64,000 bases of DNA from Sulfuritalea sp. (GTDB lineage: Bacteria; Pseudomonadota; Gammaproteobacteria; Burkholderiales; Rhodocyclaceae). Within the stretch, counting starts at the first letter, position 1. The number at the start of each line of letters is the position of its first letter. A program made the translations under genes and the position numbers. Below the pieces are notes generated by a model. That model made no database searches, was not told the DNA's origin, and saw nothing but the letters and a program-made list of their open reading frames with translations. The DNA is taken from contig JAUSCI010000037.1 of the NCBI GenBank assembly GCA_030651305.1, forward strand, positions 1-64,000, read 5' to 3'. This document shows positions 8,086-18,160 of this stretch, piece by piece.

Positions 8086-10059
8086 ATGACGCTACTTCGC
8101 TCGCTCAAATGGATAGCCGGTGCCTTTCTCTGGCTTGTCGTGCTGGCGATTCTGTATGTCGCGATTTTCGGCTGGAACTGGTTGCGCAGCCCGATAGAGC
8201 GCATGACGACGGAGAAAACCGGTCGCGTACTGACCATCAACGGTGACCTGAAGATCAAATTGGACTGGCCTTTGCCGGGCATTCACGCCGACGCCGTGAC
8301 CTTTGCCAATCCGGGCTGGGCCAGGGAAAAACAGATGGTCGCGGCAGACGCGGTGGAAATCACTGTCAATTTTCCGCAACTGCTCCGCAACAACGTGGTG
8401 TTTTCCGAGGTGCGGCTGAAGCGCCCCGTGGTCTTTCTGGAACAGGGTAGCGAAGGCAGAAAGAACTGGCTGCTGGACGTCAACCAGCAGGACGAAGGGG
8501 CGCGGATCCACATCGATCGCCTGACGCTCGATCAAGGAACAGTCGGCTACGACGATGCGCAGGAAAAGACCAGTATCCGGTCGCAACTCTCGACCACGCA
8601 AGCAGACGGCACCGCCGGCGCAGGCGTGGTGTTCAGTGCCCAGGGGCAATACAAGGGCCTCGCCCTTAAAGCCTCAGGCAGCGGCGGTCCCGTGCTGGCG
8701 ATCCGGGACGAAAGCACTCCGTATGTCCTGAAAGCCGACGCGACTGTTGGCCGCACCAGCGTGCGCGCAGACGGGACCATCACCAGCCTGCTCAAGTTCT
8801 CCGCGATCGACATGAATCTCGCCCTGAGCGGAGACAGCCTCGACCAGCTCTATCCATTCATCGGCATTGCGCTGCCAACCACTCGTGCCTACTCGACCAC
8901 GGGCCACCTTCTGCATGGCGGCAAGACCTGGCGCTACGAGAAGTTCTCGGGCCGGATCGGCGCCAGCGACATCGCCGGCACCCTGCAAGTCGATAGCGGC
9001 GGCAAGCGCCCGGCGATGAAGGCCGAGTTGGAGTCCAAGCTGCTCGATATAGAAGATCTCGGCCCGTTGATTGGCGAGCGGCCCGGCAAAGTGACCGCCG
9101 CCCAGCGGGCGGCACCAGCGCCCGTTGCTGCGGCGGTAGCCACGCCAGCGCAAGCGCGGGTACTGCCCGACATTCCGTTCAAGACCGAGCGCTGGGACAG
9201 CGTCGACGCGGAGGTCACGCTGAAAGCCAAGACCATCCGTCGCGCCAGGGAACTTCCGCTCGAAGATCTCGTTACCCATCTCAGCTTGCGCGATGCCGTT
9301 CTGACGCTCGATCCGCTCAATTTCGGCATCGCCGGCGGCCACCTCAATACGGTGATATCGCTGGACGGGCGGCAGAACCCGATCCAGGCGCATGCCCAGG
9401 TGAAGGCGAGAAGGATTCTGCTTGCCAAACTGTTCCCGACGGTCGAACTGAACAAGAACAGCATCGGCCAGATCAACGGCGAGTTCGATCTGGCGGGGAA
9501 AGGCAACTCGGTCGGCGGCATGCTGGCAACTTCCCGCGGCAAGCTGGGGCTGGTCGTCAGTGGCGGCGAGATCAGCAAGCTGATGATGGAAAAGATTGGG
9601 CTTCACCTCTGGGAAATACTTGAGCTGAAAATGGCCGGCGACAGGCTGGTTAAGTTGCGTTGCGCGGTGGCCGATTTCGACGTCAAGGAAGGCGTCATGC
9701 AAACCGACGCACTGGTCTTCGACACCGAAGTCACCACCATCCTCGGCACCGGCAGCATCGATCTGGGCAAGGAGAAACTGGATCTGACGCTCAATCCGAA
9801 AACCAAGAACACCAGCCCTGTGGCCTTGCGCAGTCCGATCTACATTCGCGGCAGTTTCGCCCACCCCGAAGTGGGAGTCGACAAGGGGCGCGTAGCCATG
9901 CGCGCGCTCGGTGCGATTGCACTGGGCATCGTCAATCCGCTGTTGACGCTGATCCCGCTGATCGACGCCGGTCCGGGCAAGGACAGCGACTGCCGCCAAC
10001 TGGTGCGGGATGCGAGAGCTTTGCCGCGCCCGAAGCACAAGAAAGTCGCCCCCCGGTGA
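8086..10059 (+). CDS. AsmA family protein
   Basis: 657 residues with one N-terminal membrane anchor (about 5-28) followed by a long periplasmic body. The AsmA pattern is clear: GRVLTINGDLKIKLDWPLPGI near the N terminus, many beta-rich repeats, and the C-terminal domain LKMAGDRLVKLRCAVADFDVKEGVMQTDALVFDTEVTTILGTGSIDLGKEKLDLTLNPK. AsmA-like proteins bridge the inner and outer membranes and affect phospholipid transport and outer-membrane biogenesis. A low-complexity Ala/Pro linker lies at about 340-360. Single gene with its own promoter region. Confidence 0.92.
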   Translation: MTLLRSLKWIAGAFLWLVVLAILYVAIFGWNWLRSPIERMTTEKTGRVLTINGDLKIKLDWPLPGIHADAVTFANPGWAREKQMVAADAVEITVNFPQLLRNNVVFSEVRLKRPVVFLEQGSEGRKNWLLDVNQQDEGARIHIDRLTLDQGTVGYDDAQEKTSIRSQLSTTQADGTAGAGVVFSAQGQYKGLALKASGSGGPVLAIRDESTPYVLKADATVGRTSVRADGTITSLLKFSAIDMNLALSGDSLDQLYPFIGIALPTTRAYSTTGHLLHGGKTWRYEKFSGRIGASDIAGTLQVDSGGKRPAMKAELESKLLDIEDLGPLIGERPGKVTAAQRAAPAPVAAAVATPAQARVLPDIPFKTERWDSVDAEVTLKAKTIRRARELPLEDLVTHLSLRDAVLTLDPLNFGIAGGHLNTVISLDGRQNPIQAHAQVKARRILLAKLFPTVELNKNSIGQINGEFDLAGKGNSVGGMLATSRGKLGLVVSGGEISKLMMEKIGLHLWEILELKMAGDRLVKLRCAVADFDVKEGVMQTDALVFDTEVTTILGTGSIDLGKEKLDLTLNPKTKNTSPVALRSPIYIRGSFAHPEVGVDKGRVAMRALGAIALGIVNPLLTLIPLIDAGPGKDSDCRQLVRDARALPRPKHKKVAPR

Positions 10060-10371
10060 TAAGCCAGCGCCGTCACAATCCACGTTCGAGATCGATGCAA
10101 AGCGGGTAAGTCCCGATCCAGCCACCCGAAGTGAATCCTTGCCGGACGGTCGGCGATGATTGGCGCCGGGCTTGGCGCACGGATGACCGACGGCGCCGTG
10201 CTTGCGTGCAGGCGAAATAGTTTCACGGCATTGAACAGGCTGCCCGCAAGCTTCGTTCGCTTCCGTTTGACCGAAGTCAACACTTGCGCATCTTCTTGCT
10301 GCTCCAATGGCCAGGCTTGACGGCCATTTTCCACATGTGACCATGCCACGGCATGCCATCAAGAGCGGTTG
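10060..10371. other. Intergenic region between the AsmA-like gene and a hybrid kinase
   Basis: About 310 bases with no gene I can support. A possible terminator sits near its right end (10306-10331). No clear -35/-10 pair stands out. Confidence 0.5.
10306..10331 (+). terminator. Possible weak rho-independent terminator
   Basis: AATGGCC at 10306-10312 pairs with GGCCATT at 10322-10328 around a 9 nt loop, with only a short T tract after it. It lies just before the next gene, so it could also be a leader hairpin. Confidence 0.3.
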
Positions 10372-13008
10372 ATGAATCAAAGTCAGAACCACTTCGCGTA
10401 CGCGAAAAGCTCATCAGAAATGGCGAAGTCAATTCCACGCCCCGGCGACGAGGGCAATAGCGCTCTGCCGCAAGAGTCTTCGCTGGCGCTTCTCAAGCGC
10501 ATCATCGCGGTGATGCTTGTCGGCGCCGTGGTCGCCGTCGCCGGCATCCACGTCATCGCGCCGGAGCAGACCATGCGCCTGGCCGGACCGATGCTGATGC
10601 TTCTGTTGGCGGCGACAACCGGGTACCTCGTCTTGCGCAGCAGGATCCAGGCGGCCACCTATGTGCTGACAATTGGAGCGTGGGGCTCCATGACCGGAGT
10701 AGTGCTCTTCACGGGCGGGGTGAATTCTCCCGCGGTCATCGCCTATCCGCTGATCATCCTGATGACCGGCTGGTTGATCAACGCGCGTGCGGCGCTGGTC
10801 GTGGCCGGTCTGACCGTGGCGGTTACCGTCGGCTTCGTCCTGGCCGAGTCCTGGGGTTTCCTGCCAAGGCCCCTGCCGTCTCCCGCCGCAATGCGCGGCG
10901 GGGATCAAATCGTCATCTACGTGCTTTCCGCTGCCCTCATAGTCTTTCTCCTGCGCATCTACAACGGCCAGTTGAGGACACTGCGCACGGTGGGCAGCGA
11001 ACTTGCCCAGCGCATGCGAGACCTGGAAGCGCGCAAGGCAGAACTGCACCGTGCGCAGGCTGTCGGCAACGTCGGCAGCTGGGTGTACGACATCGTCGAC
11101 GACACGATGCGCTTGTCCGCCGAGACCTGCCGCATCTTCGGCCTGCCCGAAGGCACGACGGGAAGTCGCGACAGCTACCTGGCGCGCACCCATACGGACG
11201 ACCGAGGCGCAGTGGATAGCGCCTGGCAAGCGGCGCTCAAGGGCACCGCCTTTGACCATGAGCACCGTATCGTGGTTGGCGAGGCGATCCGCTGGGTCCG
11301 GCAAAAGGCCGAACTGGAGTTTGCCGAGGACGGAACGCCGCTGCGATCCGTCGGCATTACGCAGGACATCACTGACCGCAAGCGAGTCGGGGCGGAACTT
11401 GAACAGCACCGGCATCACCTGGAAGAATTGGTACGAAATCGCACGGCCGAATTGCAGGACGCAAATAACAAGTTGCTCGACACCCAGTTCGCCATGGACA
11501 GTGTCGGCATCGGCATCCACTGGGTGGATGCCAGGACCGGCCGGTTTCTCTATGTGAACCGGGTTGCGTCGGAAAAGCTGGGCTACACGCCGGAAGAGAT
11601 GCTCAAGCTCAGCGTGTGGGATATCGCCATCGATCGAACGCCTGAAAGCTTCATGAAAGCTATCGACGGGTTTCGCGAGCAAGGCCAGGTACAGTTCGAG
11701 ACAAGGAACCTGACCAGGGACGGGACGATCATCCCCGTTGAAGTGACCATCCATTACGTGCCCGAAAGGCAGAACCATCCGCCGCGCCTCATTACGTTCT
11801 GGCGGAATATTGCAAGGCGCAAGCAGGCAGAGCTGGCGCTGATGCAAGCCAAGGAAGCCGCCGAAAGCGCCAATATCGCCAAGAGCGCCTTCCTCGCCAA
11901 CATGAGCCACGAGATCAGGACGCCGATGAACGGCATCCTCGGCATGGCCAACATCCTGCGGCGGGAAGGCGTGACGCCCCAACAGGCAGAACGCCTCGAC
12001 AGGATCGACACCGCCAGCCGGCATCTGTTGGGCATCATCAACAACATCCTCGACCTCTCCAAGATCGAAGCCGGGAAGTTCGTCCTCGAGGAAGCCCCGA
12101 TCGCCGTCGGCAGCCTGCTGAAGAACGTCGTCTCCCTCCTGTCCGAACGCTGCAAGGCCAAGAACATCCGGTTGCTGGTCAAGAACGAGTCCTTGCCGCC
12201 CCACCTGGTGGGCGACCCGACGCGGCTGCAACAGGCCTTGCTCAACTACGCAAACAACGCCGTGAAGTTCACCGAAAAAGGCGCCGTCACGCTACACATC
12301 AGCAAACAGGAGGAAACCGCCGAGACGGTGCTGGTGCGCTTCGAGGTAACGGATACAGGCATCGGCATCACGCCGGAGACCATGCAGCGGCTCTTCAGCG
12401 CCTTCGAGCAGGCCGACCATTCGACCGCGCGCAAGTATGGCGGCACCGGGCTCGGGCTGGCGATTACGCGACGCCTGGCCGATCTGATGGGCGGCGATGC
12501 CGGCGTCGAAAGCACGCCAGGGGTCGGCAGCACGTTCTGGTTCACCGCCAGACTGAAGAAGGGAGACGAGGCCACCGTAACGCAACGAACGGCGCATGGC
12601 GATGCCGAGAAACTGGTCGAGCAGCACTACGCCGGCAGCCGCGTCCTGATCGCCGACGACGAGCCGATCAACCGGGAAGTGGCCAGGATTCAGTTGGAGG
12701 CGGCGGGTCTGATGGTAGACACAGCGGAAGACGGCACCGAGGCGGTCGCCCTGACGCGAAGGACGGCCTATGCGGCGATCTTCATGGACATGCAGATGCC
12801 GAACACGGACGGGCTCGAGGCAACGCGTCAAATCCGCACGCTGCCCGGCTACCGGCAAACGCCGATCATCGCCATGACCGCCAACGCCTTTGCCGAAGAC
12901 AAGGCGCGCTGCCTGGCGGCCGGGATGGATGACTTCCTGATCAAGCCCTTCGATCCCGACGCACTGTTTGCGACCTTGCTGCGCGGCCTTGACCGGCGCA
13001 AGGGATAG
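10372..13008 (+). CDS. Hybrid sensor histidine kinase (6TM-PAS-PAS-HisKA-HATPase-REC)
   Basis: 878 residues from the ATG at 10372 (a TTG lies one codon before). Order: about six membrane segments (40-205), a coiled coil, two PAS domains (about 225-340 and 365-485), HisKA with the H-box [10 protein letters not shown] (His 513), HATPase_c with [16 protein letters not shown] and GGTGLGLAI, and a C-terminal receiver ([13 protein letters not shown]...[11 protein letters not shown]...IKPFDPD). A membrane-embedded sensor probably passes phosphate to its own receiver and then to a separate partner. No output gene is in the same operon, but a GGDEF-EAL gene follows 164 bp downstream on the same strand. 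Confidence 0.93.
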   Translation: MNQSQNHFAYAKSSSEMAKSIPRPGDEGNSALPQESSLALLKRIIAVMLVGAVVAVAGIHVIAPEQTMRLAGPMLMLLLAATTGYLVLRSRIQAATYVLTIGAWGSMTGVVLFTGGVNSPAVIAYPLIILMTGWLINARAALVVAGLTVAVTVGFVLAESWGFLPRPLPSPAAMRGGDQIVIYVLSAALIVFLLRIYNGQLRTLRTVGSELAQRMRDLEARKAELHRAQAVGNVGSWVYDIVDDTMRLSAETCRIFGLPEGTTGSRDSYLARTHTDDRGAVDSAWQAALKGTAFDHEHRIVVGEAIRWVRQKAELEFAEDGTPLRSVGITQDITDRKRVGAELEQHRHHLEELVRNRTAELQDANNKLLDTQFAMDSVGIGIHWVDARTGRFLYVNRVASEKLGYTPEEMLKLSVWDIAIDRTPESFMKAIDGFREQGQVQFETRNLTRDGTIIPVEVTIHYVPERQNHPPRLITFWRNIARRKQAELALMQAKEAAESANIAKSAFLANMSHEIRTPMNGILGMANILRREGVTPQQAERLDRIDTASRHLLGIINNILDLSKIEAGKFVLEEAPIAVGSLLKNVVSLLSERCKAKNIRLLVKNESLPPHLVGDPTRLQQALLNYANNAVKFTEKGAVTLHISKQEETAETVLVRFEVTDTGIGITPETMQRLFSAFEQADHSTARKYGGTGLGLAITRRLADLMGGDAGVESTPGVGSTFWFTARLKKGDEATVTQRTAHGDAEKLVEQHYAGSRVLIADDEPINREVARIQLEAAGLMVDTAEDGTEAVALTRRTAYAAIFMDMQMPNTDGLEATRQIRTLPGYRQTPIIAMTANAFAEDKARCLAAGMDDFLIKPFDPDALFATLLRGLDRRKG

Positions 13009-13172
13009 CGGCGCTACGGCCACCGAACCGCTTGAGCGCCTTCACCGCAGCGGCCCGATCTCCGGGCATCCGATATTCCCTTCGGAGTATATTGTCTGGC
13101 AGACTTCGGCAATTGTAGAGTTCCCCTGAAACTCTTTCGTCCATCAGCTTGTTTGCCACAAAATCAGTCGCG

Positions 13173-16046
13173 ATGAGAGCATTCCCCGTTAGACGAGTCC
13201 TCGACCTCAAGGCGACGATTTCCATCTTCACCGTGGCGCTTTTTGTCAGCACCATCTGGGTGCTGGCCCACTATGTGGAAGAAGAAGCCAGCGTCAAGAT
13301 CAAGAAGGTTCTTGCCGCCGAGCAGTACCAAACCGTAGAGCACGTTGCCAGCAGCCTCGATGAGGCGGTACGCTTGCGCATCAACGCCCTGACCGACGCG
13401 GCGTACCTGATCAATCCCGAATGGATGTCCCGCCCCGATCTGCTGCATGCCTTCATGGCGACACACTCGCCGTTGCATCGATTTTTCAACATGGGCATGG
13501 TGGTCATCTCGCGGCAGGGCATTGGCCTGGCTGACTTGCCGAATCTTGAGGGGCGCGAAAAGGCCAGCCATACCGAAACGGATTATTTCCGCGAAGTCGT
13601 GGCAACCGGGAGACCGGCGGTGGGCAAGCCGATTCTCGACCCCTTGACGCACAAGCCGGTCCTCAATATTGCCGTACCCATCAAGAACAGCGCCAACGAA
13701 GTCATCGGCGTCCTGTTGGGCGGCAATCAGATTGTCGGCGGCGATCTGCTCAGCGAAAGGCTGCCGAAGCAAGCGCAGACTGACGGCGACCTTCACATCA
13801 TTTCCCTCAAGGATGGCCTGGTCGTGTCTTCCACCAATCCGGGCCGGATCATGCAGCCCGATGCGGAAGCAAGCGCCGGCCGCTACCGGGAAGTCCACGA
13901 GGGCTCGGGAATGGTGGTGAATTCACAAGGTGTCGAAAGCCTCAGTTCGGCAAAGAAGGTGCCGAGCACAGGCTGGCTTGTCGTCGCCACCCTGCCGGCA
14001 GCCATCGCCCTCGAACCGGTCAAGTCGCTGCAAAGGGAAATTTACAAGGATGCGGCCATAGCCTCGGCTGCAATAGCACTGCTGCTCTGGCTTTTCCTGC
14101 ATCGCCAGCTCAGCCCCCTCACCCGCTCGGCGCGAATCATCGATGCCATGGCGGATGGACGTGAAGCCCTGCGGCCTCTGCCTCTTGAGGGAAGCGCGGA
14201 GATCAGGCGCCTGCTCGACAGCTTCAACAAGCTCCAGGAGCACATCAAGGCCCAGCAGCAATCGCTGCAGGAGCACGAGGAACAGATACGGCTTGCGGCG
14301 TCGGTTTTCGAAGGGACCAGCGAGGCCATTCTCGTTTCCTCTCCCGACAACTGCATCGTCAGTGTCAATCGCGCCTTCTGCAAAATGACCGGCTATGAGG
14401 AAAAAGAGCTGATCGGGGGGAATCCAAAGCTGCTGCAATCGGGCCGGCACGATCGCGCGTTCTATCAGGCGATGTGGTCGCAGTTGAAAGACACCGGGCA
14501 ATGGCAGGGAGAAATCTGGAATCGCCGGAAAAATGGCGAGATTTATCCTGAGCGGCTCACGGTGTCGACACTTTACGACGAGGCTCGCAGAGTGCTCAAC
14601 TACATCGCCATCGCCGCCGATATCACCCATCAGAAGCAGGCCGAAGCTGTGATCTGGCAGCAAGCCAACTACGATCTTCTGACCAGCCTGCCGAACCGCC
14701 GGCTGTTGCAGGAGCGTATGCGCCACGCACTGGAACAGGCGCGACAAGGCGGCCTGTCGCTTGCCGTGCTGCACGTCGATCTGGATCATTTCAATGAAGT
14801 CAACGACACCCTGGGTCACGACTGCGGGGATCGCATGCTGATTGAAGCGGGGAAGCGGATTTCTTCCTGCGTCGAAGCGGATGCCGATACCGTCGCCGAC
14901 ATCGGCGGCGATGAATTCGTCGTCGTACTGGGCGCCCTCGCGGATCCTGCGTCCGAGGCCGAGCAGGTCGCGGCAAGAATTCTGCTGGCAATTGCCGAAC
15001 CGTTTTTTATCGACAGCGAGACTGTCTTTATCTCGGCGAGCATCGGCGTCACCCTCTATCCAGGCGACGCCGAGGATATCGCCGGCCTGCTGATCAACGC
15101 CAACCAGGCGAAGCAGATAGCCCAGAACGAGGGGCGCGACCGGTATTGCCGATTTACGGCGTCGATGCGGCAGACCGCGCAAACGCGGACACAGCTCGCC
15201 AACGACATGCGCGGCGCACTCGCCGGCAATCAATTCGAGGTGTATTACCAGCCCATCGTCAATCTGGCGACCGGACGCATCGTCAAGGCGGAGGCTTTGC
15301 TGCGCTGGCACCACCCCGAGCGGGGAATGGTCAGCCCGGTGGAGTTCATCCCGATCGCCGAGGAAACAGGGCTGATCAGCGAAATCGGGGACTGGGTGTT
15401 CCGGGAAGCGGCGCAGATGGCCAGGCGCTGGTGCGATTGTTGCGAATTCTCCGTGAACGGGGTGTGTGCGGCAATTGACGCCATCGATGCCGGCGCCAGC
15501 TCATGCCCGCATCAGATCACGATAAACAAGTCGCCGCGCCAGTTCTTTACCGGACGCACGGATGAAACGTGGATCGCCTACCTGCGGGAAAACCATATCT
15601 ATCCGAATTCCATCACCATAGAGATAACGGAAGGATTGCTGCTGGATCAGCATCCCGAGGTCATGGAGAAATTCAAGGCCTTTCGCGGTATCGGAATCCA
15701 GATCGCGCTCGATGATTTTGGTACCGGATATTCGGCGATGTCCTACCTCAAGAAATTCGATATCGACTATCTCAAGATCGACCGCTCATTCGTCCGCGAC
15801 CTCGTCACCGACCCGAGCGACCGGGCAATCGCCGAGGCCGTTATTGCCATGGCGCACAAACTCGGCATGAAGGTGGTCGCCGAAGGCGTGGAGACAATCG
15901 AACAGCGCGACTTGCTGGCCGCGGCCGGTTGCGACTACGGTCAAGGCTTCCTGCTTGCCGAACCGATGCCGGCGGCCCGGTTTGCAAGCACGGTGTTTAC
16001 TCCAGTACGCAGTACGCCACGGACCACCTTGAGCGCAGTGCTGTGA
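13173..16046 (+). CDS. Membrane GGDEF-EAL protein with Cache-like sensor and PAS domain
   Basis: 957 residues from the ATG at 13173, preferred over a TTG eight codons earlier. An N-terminal membrane helix (about 12-32), a periplasmic dCache-like sensor (about 35-285, with YFREVVATGRPAVGKPILDPLT), a second helix and HAMP-like linker, a PAS domain (about 375-485), then GGDEF (578-582 intact) and EAL (707-709). The EAL domain keeps DDFGTGYS and VVAEGVET, so both cyclase and phosphodiesterase activities look possible. A cysteine-rich insert (C754, C756, C757, C765, C778) interrupts the EAL domain before INKSPRQFF and is absent from the related protein at 31135-34122. Cyclic di-GMP turnover in response to an extracellular ligand. 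Confidence 0.93.
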   Translation: MRAFPVRRVLDLKATISIFTVALFVSTIWVLAHYVEEEASVKIKKVLAAEQYQTVEHVASSLDEAVRLRINALTDAAYLINPEWMSRPDLLHAFMATHSPLHRFFNMGMVVISRQGIGLADLPNLEGREKASHTETDYFREVVATGRPAVGKPILDPLTHKPVLNIAVPIKNSANEVIGVLLGGNQIVGGDLLSERLPKQAQTDGDLHIISLKDGLVVSSTNPGRIMQPDAEASAGRYREVHEGSGMVVNSQGVESLSSAKKVPSTGWLVVATLPAAIALEPVKSLQREIYKDAAIASAAIALLLWLFLHRQLSPLTRSARIIDAMADGREALRPLPLEGSAEIRRLLDSFNKLQEHIKAQQQSLQEHEEQIRLAASVFEGTSEAILVSSPDNCIVSVNRAFCKMTGYEEKELIGGNPKLLQSGRHDRAFYQAMWSQLKDTGQWQGEIWNRRKNGEIYPERLTVSTLYDEARRVLNYIAIAADITHQKQAEAVIWQQANYDLLTSLPNRRLLQERMRHALEQARQGGLSLAVLHVDLDHFNEVNDTLGHDCGDRMLIEAGKRISSCVEADADTVADIGGDEFVVVLGALADPASEAEQVAARILLAIAEPFFIDSETVFISASIGVTLYPGDAEDIAGLLINANQAKQIAQNEGRDRYCRFTASMRQTAQTRTQLANDMRGALAGNQFEVYYQPIVNLATGRIVKAEALLRWHHPERGMVSPVEFIPIAEETGLISEIGDWVFREAAQMARRWCDCCEFSVNGVCAAIDAIDAGASSCPHQITINKSPRQFFTGRTDETWIAYLRENHIYPNSITIEITEGLLLDQHPEVMEKFKAFRGIGIQIALDDFGTGYSAMSYLKKFDIDYLKIDRSFVRDLVTDPSDRAIAEAVIAMAHKLGMKVVAEGVETIEQRDLLAAAGCDYGQGFLLAEPMPAARFASTVFTPVRSTPRTTLSAVL

Positions 16047-16131
16047 TTCGATTGCCGTATGCGTGTGCGCCGCGCGCCGCCATTTGCTTGTTGCATACTC
16101 GCTGGAACTCACCTCTTGACCGGAGCAATCC

Positions 16132-16626
16132 ATGTACCGAAAACTGATCATGATCATTGCAGCACTGGGATTTGCGGACATATCGCTGGCGCAGGAGGGA
16201 GTCTTCCAGACCAAGTCCCTTACCCCGGAAACCGCGCTTGCCGCGGCCAGAACGGCCATGGAATCTTGCCGTAAGCAGGGCTATCAGGTTGCCGTTGCCG
16301 TCGTTGACAGAAGCGGCTTGGTGCAAGTGCTGCTCCGCGACCGCTTTGCCGGCGCCCATACTGCCGGCATCGCCACCAAGAAGGCCTGGACTGCCGCCAG
16401 CTTCCGTACCCCAACTGCCGCCCTTGCCGTCGAGACTCAAGCGGGAAAGCCGATGAGCGGCTTGCGCAGCCACCCGAAAGTTCTGGCCGCCGGCGGTGGA
16501 TTGGTCATTGAGGCGGGCGGCACGCTGCTCGGCGCCATAGGCGTATCGGGCGCGCCCGGCGGAGAGGCCGACGCGGCTTGCGCCGAGGCCGGAATCAAGG
16601 CAATTACAGACGCCATTGAGTTCTGA
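16132..16626 (+). CDS. Secreted GlcG/HbpS family (DUF336) haem-binding-like protein
   Basis: 164 residues with a signal peptide (MYRKLIMIIAALGFADISLA, cleavage before QE). The mature part has the GlcG/HbpS pattern: LTPETALAAARTAMESCRKQGYQVAVAVVDRSG, AGIATKKAWTAASF, and GALGVSG-type VIEAGGTLLGAIGVSGAPGGEAD near the end. Family members bind haem or act as cofactor-linked accessory proteins; periplasmic versions often sit near redox genes. CCGGAGCAATCC precedes the ATG. The next gene starts 40 nt after its stop. Confidence 0.9.
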   Translation: MYRKLIMIIAALGFADISLAQEGVFQTKSLTPETALAAARTAMESCRKQGYQVAVAVVDRSGLVQVLLRDRFAGAHTAGIATKKAWTAASFRTPTAALAVETQAGKPMSGLRSHPKVLAAGGGLVIEAGGTLLGAIGVSGAPGGEADAACAEAGIKAITDAIEF

Positions 16627-16666
16627 TTCCGCCCACCGGCCGGCAGCGAGCATCCGGGACCAGGAA

Positions 16667-17380
16667 ATGGACCTGCTGCCCGTCGTCGAAATCGAAACCG
16701 GGCCGCGACCGGTTCGCGCCGTCATCTGGCTGCACGGCCTCGGCGCCGACGGCCACGATTTCGAGCCGGTCGTCGGCAAATTCGACCGGCAGCGGCTGCC
16801 GTCGACCCGCTTCGTGTTTCCCCACGCACCGATGCGCGCCGTCACCATCAACGGCGGCTATGTGATGCCGGCGTGGTACGACATCCTTTCCCTCGACTTC
16901 TCCGGTCGCCGCGAGGATGAGGACGGCGTGCGCCAATCGGCCCGCCAGATCGAAGCATTGATTGCACGCGAAAATGCCCGCGGCATCGAAGACCGGCATG
17001 TCGTGCTGGCCGGCTTTTCCCAGGGCGGCGCCATCGCGCTGCACACGGCATTGCGCCATCCGCGCCGGCTGGCCGGCCTCATGGCCCTATCCACCTACCT
17101 GCCACTGGCCACGACGCTGGCCGCCGAGGTTCACGCCGCCAATCGCGACATTTCCGTGTTCATGGCCCACGGCCGGGACGATCCGGTGGTGCCCTGCGAA
17201 CTGGGCCAACGCTCCGCCGAAAAACTGCGGGGCATGGCTTACCCGGTACAGTGGCGCACCTATCCCATGGAACATTCGGTGAGCATCGAGGAAATCCGCG
17301 ACATCGAAACATGGCTGCGCGAGGTGCTGACGGATTCCGCTGGCGCCAACGCCAAGCAGGAGGCGCCCCCGCAACGCTGA
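16667..17380 (+). CDS. Carboxylesterase / phospholipase-like alpha/beta hydrolase (Abhydrolase_2)
   Basis: 237 residues from the ATG at 16667 (an upstream TTG at 16616 overlaps the previous gene). Matches the carboxylesterase/lysophospholipase family seen in Pseudomonas EstB and human APT1: AVIWLHGLGADGHDFEP with oxyanion residues, nucleophile motif LAGFSQGGAIAL, the catalytic Asp in HGRDDPVVP, and the His in MEHSV. Cytoplasmic short-chain esterase or thioesterase; the natural substrate is unknown. Converges with the lipoprotein gene 9 bp further on. Confidence 0.92.
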   Translation: MDLLPVVEIETGPRPVRAVIWLHGLGADGHDFEPVVGKFDRQRLPSTRFVFPHAPMRAVTINGGYVMPAWYDILSLDFSGRREDEDGVRQSARQIEALIARENARGIEDRHVVLAGFSQGGAIALHTALRHPRRLAGLMALSTYLPLATTLAAEVHAANRDISVFMAHGRDDPVVPCELGQRSAEKLRGMAYPVQWRTYPMEHSVSIEEIRDIETWLREVLTDSAGANAKQEAPPQR

Positions 17381-17389
17381 GCCCGGCGG

Positions 17390-17857
17390 CTACGGGAAGC
17401 GGTTCATCGGATATGGCCAGCACGGCGACATCGGCTGCATGGCCTGGAGGCTGCACAGGTTGGCCTCCTGCGCAATACGTTGCAGGCAGGCTTGCTCGCG
17501 GCGCTGGGCCTCCGCAGCCATGTCGTCGAAGATGCGAGTGCGCTCGGCAGACACCATGTGATCGAGGACTTCGAGCGGCACACCCTGCGCGGCCAGTTCG
17601 ACTATCCGGCTCGCCGCCAGGCGGTAGCGCGAGCCCGAGGCCCTGATGCGGGCAATGATTTCCCCGGCCCCGATGCCTTGGCGCGCTAGTGCCACGACTT
17701 GTTCCAGCGACAACGCGGCGACCGGTTGCGGCAGACGGGCTTCCAGTTCCGCCGCCGTCATGCGTTCGATCTTCGGCGGCACCACGGGCGTGTCGACGCA
17801 GCCTTGCAGCAAAACGGCCAAGGCGGCGGAAAGCAGCAGGGAACGAATGGAAGTCAT
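17390..17857 (-). CDS. Small lipoprotein of unknown function
   Basis: 155 residues from the ATG at 17857, chosen because it gives a standard lipoprotein signal (MTSIRSLLLSAALAVLLQGC) with lipobox LLQGC. The body is mainly helical (LSLEQVVALARQGIGAGEIIARIRASGSRYRLAASRIVELAAQGVP...), a pattern seen in proteins with short helix-hairpin repeats, and ends in a Cys/Pro-rich tail (CSLQAMQPMSPCWPYPMNRFP). Cytoplasmic retention is not indicated because no Asp follows the lipobox Cys directly (C-V-D). No function assigned. Confidence 0.75.
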   Translation of the reverse strand: MTSIRSLLLSAALAVLLQGCVDTPVVPPKIERMTAAELEARLPQPVAALSLEQVVALARQGIGAGEIIARIRASGSRYRLAASRIVELAAQGVPLEVLDHMVSAERTRIFDDMAAEAQRREQACLQRIAQEANLCSLQAMQPMSPCWPYPMNRFP

Positions 17858-18015
17858 CGACGGGGCCGCAGCGGGATTCGCTGTCATCATAGGCCAATGA
17901 TAGGCGACCCCGCGGCCTTCCGCCAGGCCGCGTCAAGGCCACGTCAAGGCCAGGCAGTTCGGCAGCGCCCCATTTGAGCTTGCATTTACGGTAACGACGC
18001 CCCGTAATTGCAGCG

Positions 18016-18138
18016 ATGATTTCACGCTCGCTTACCCCGCCCCTGACCGAAGCGTTGGCCCACCTTCAGGGCGGCCTGCTGCATACCGAACAGGTCGCCC
18101 GCAACCTGGGAGTGGATGGAAAGACGGCTACTGGCTAG
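18016..18138 (+). pseudogene. Deletion remnant of an AAA_14/DUF4143 ATPase gene
   Basis: A 40-codon stretch from an ATG to a TAG. Its first part (MISRSLTPPLTEAL) resembles the start of AAA_14 ATPases. The second part (AHLQGGLLHTEQVARNLGVDGKT) resembles the helix-turn-helix-like segment late in the same proteins, just ahead of the DUF4143 domain. The P-loop and about 200 residues that should lie between are missing, and so is the C terminus. The two halves are in frame, so this is best read as an internal deletion scar, not a gene. Confidence 0.45.
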
Positions 18139-18160
18139 CTTCGGTTCAACCGATAGGAGC

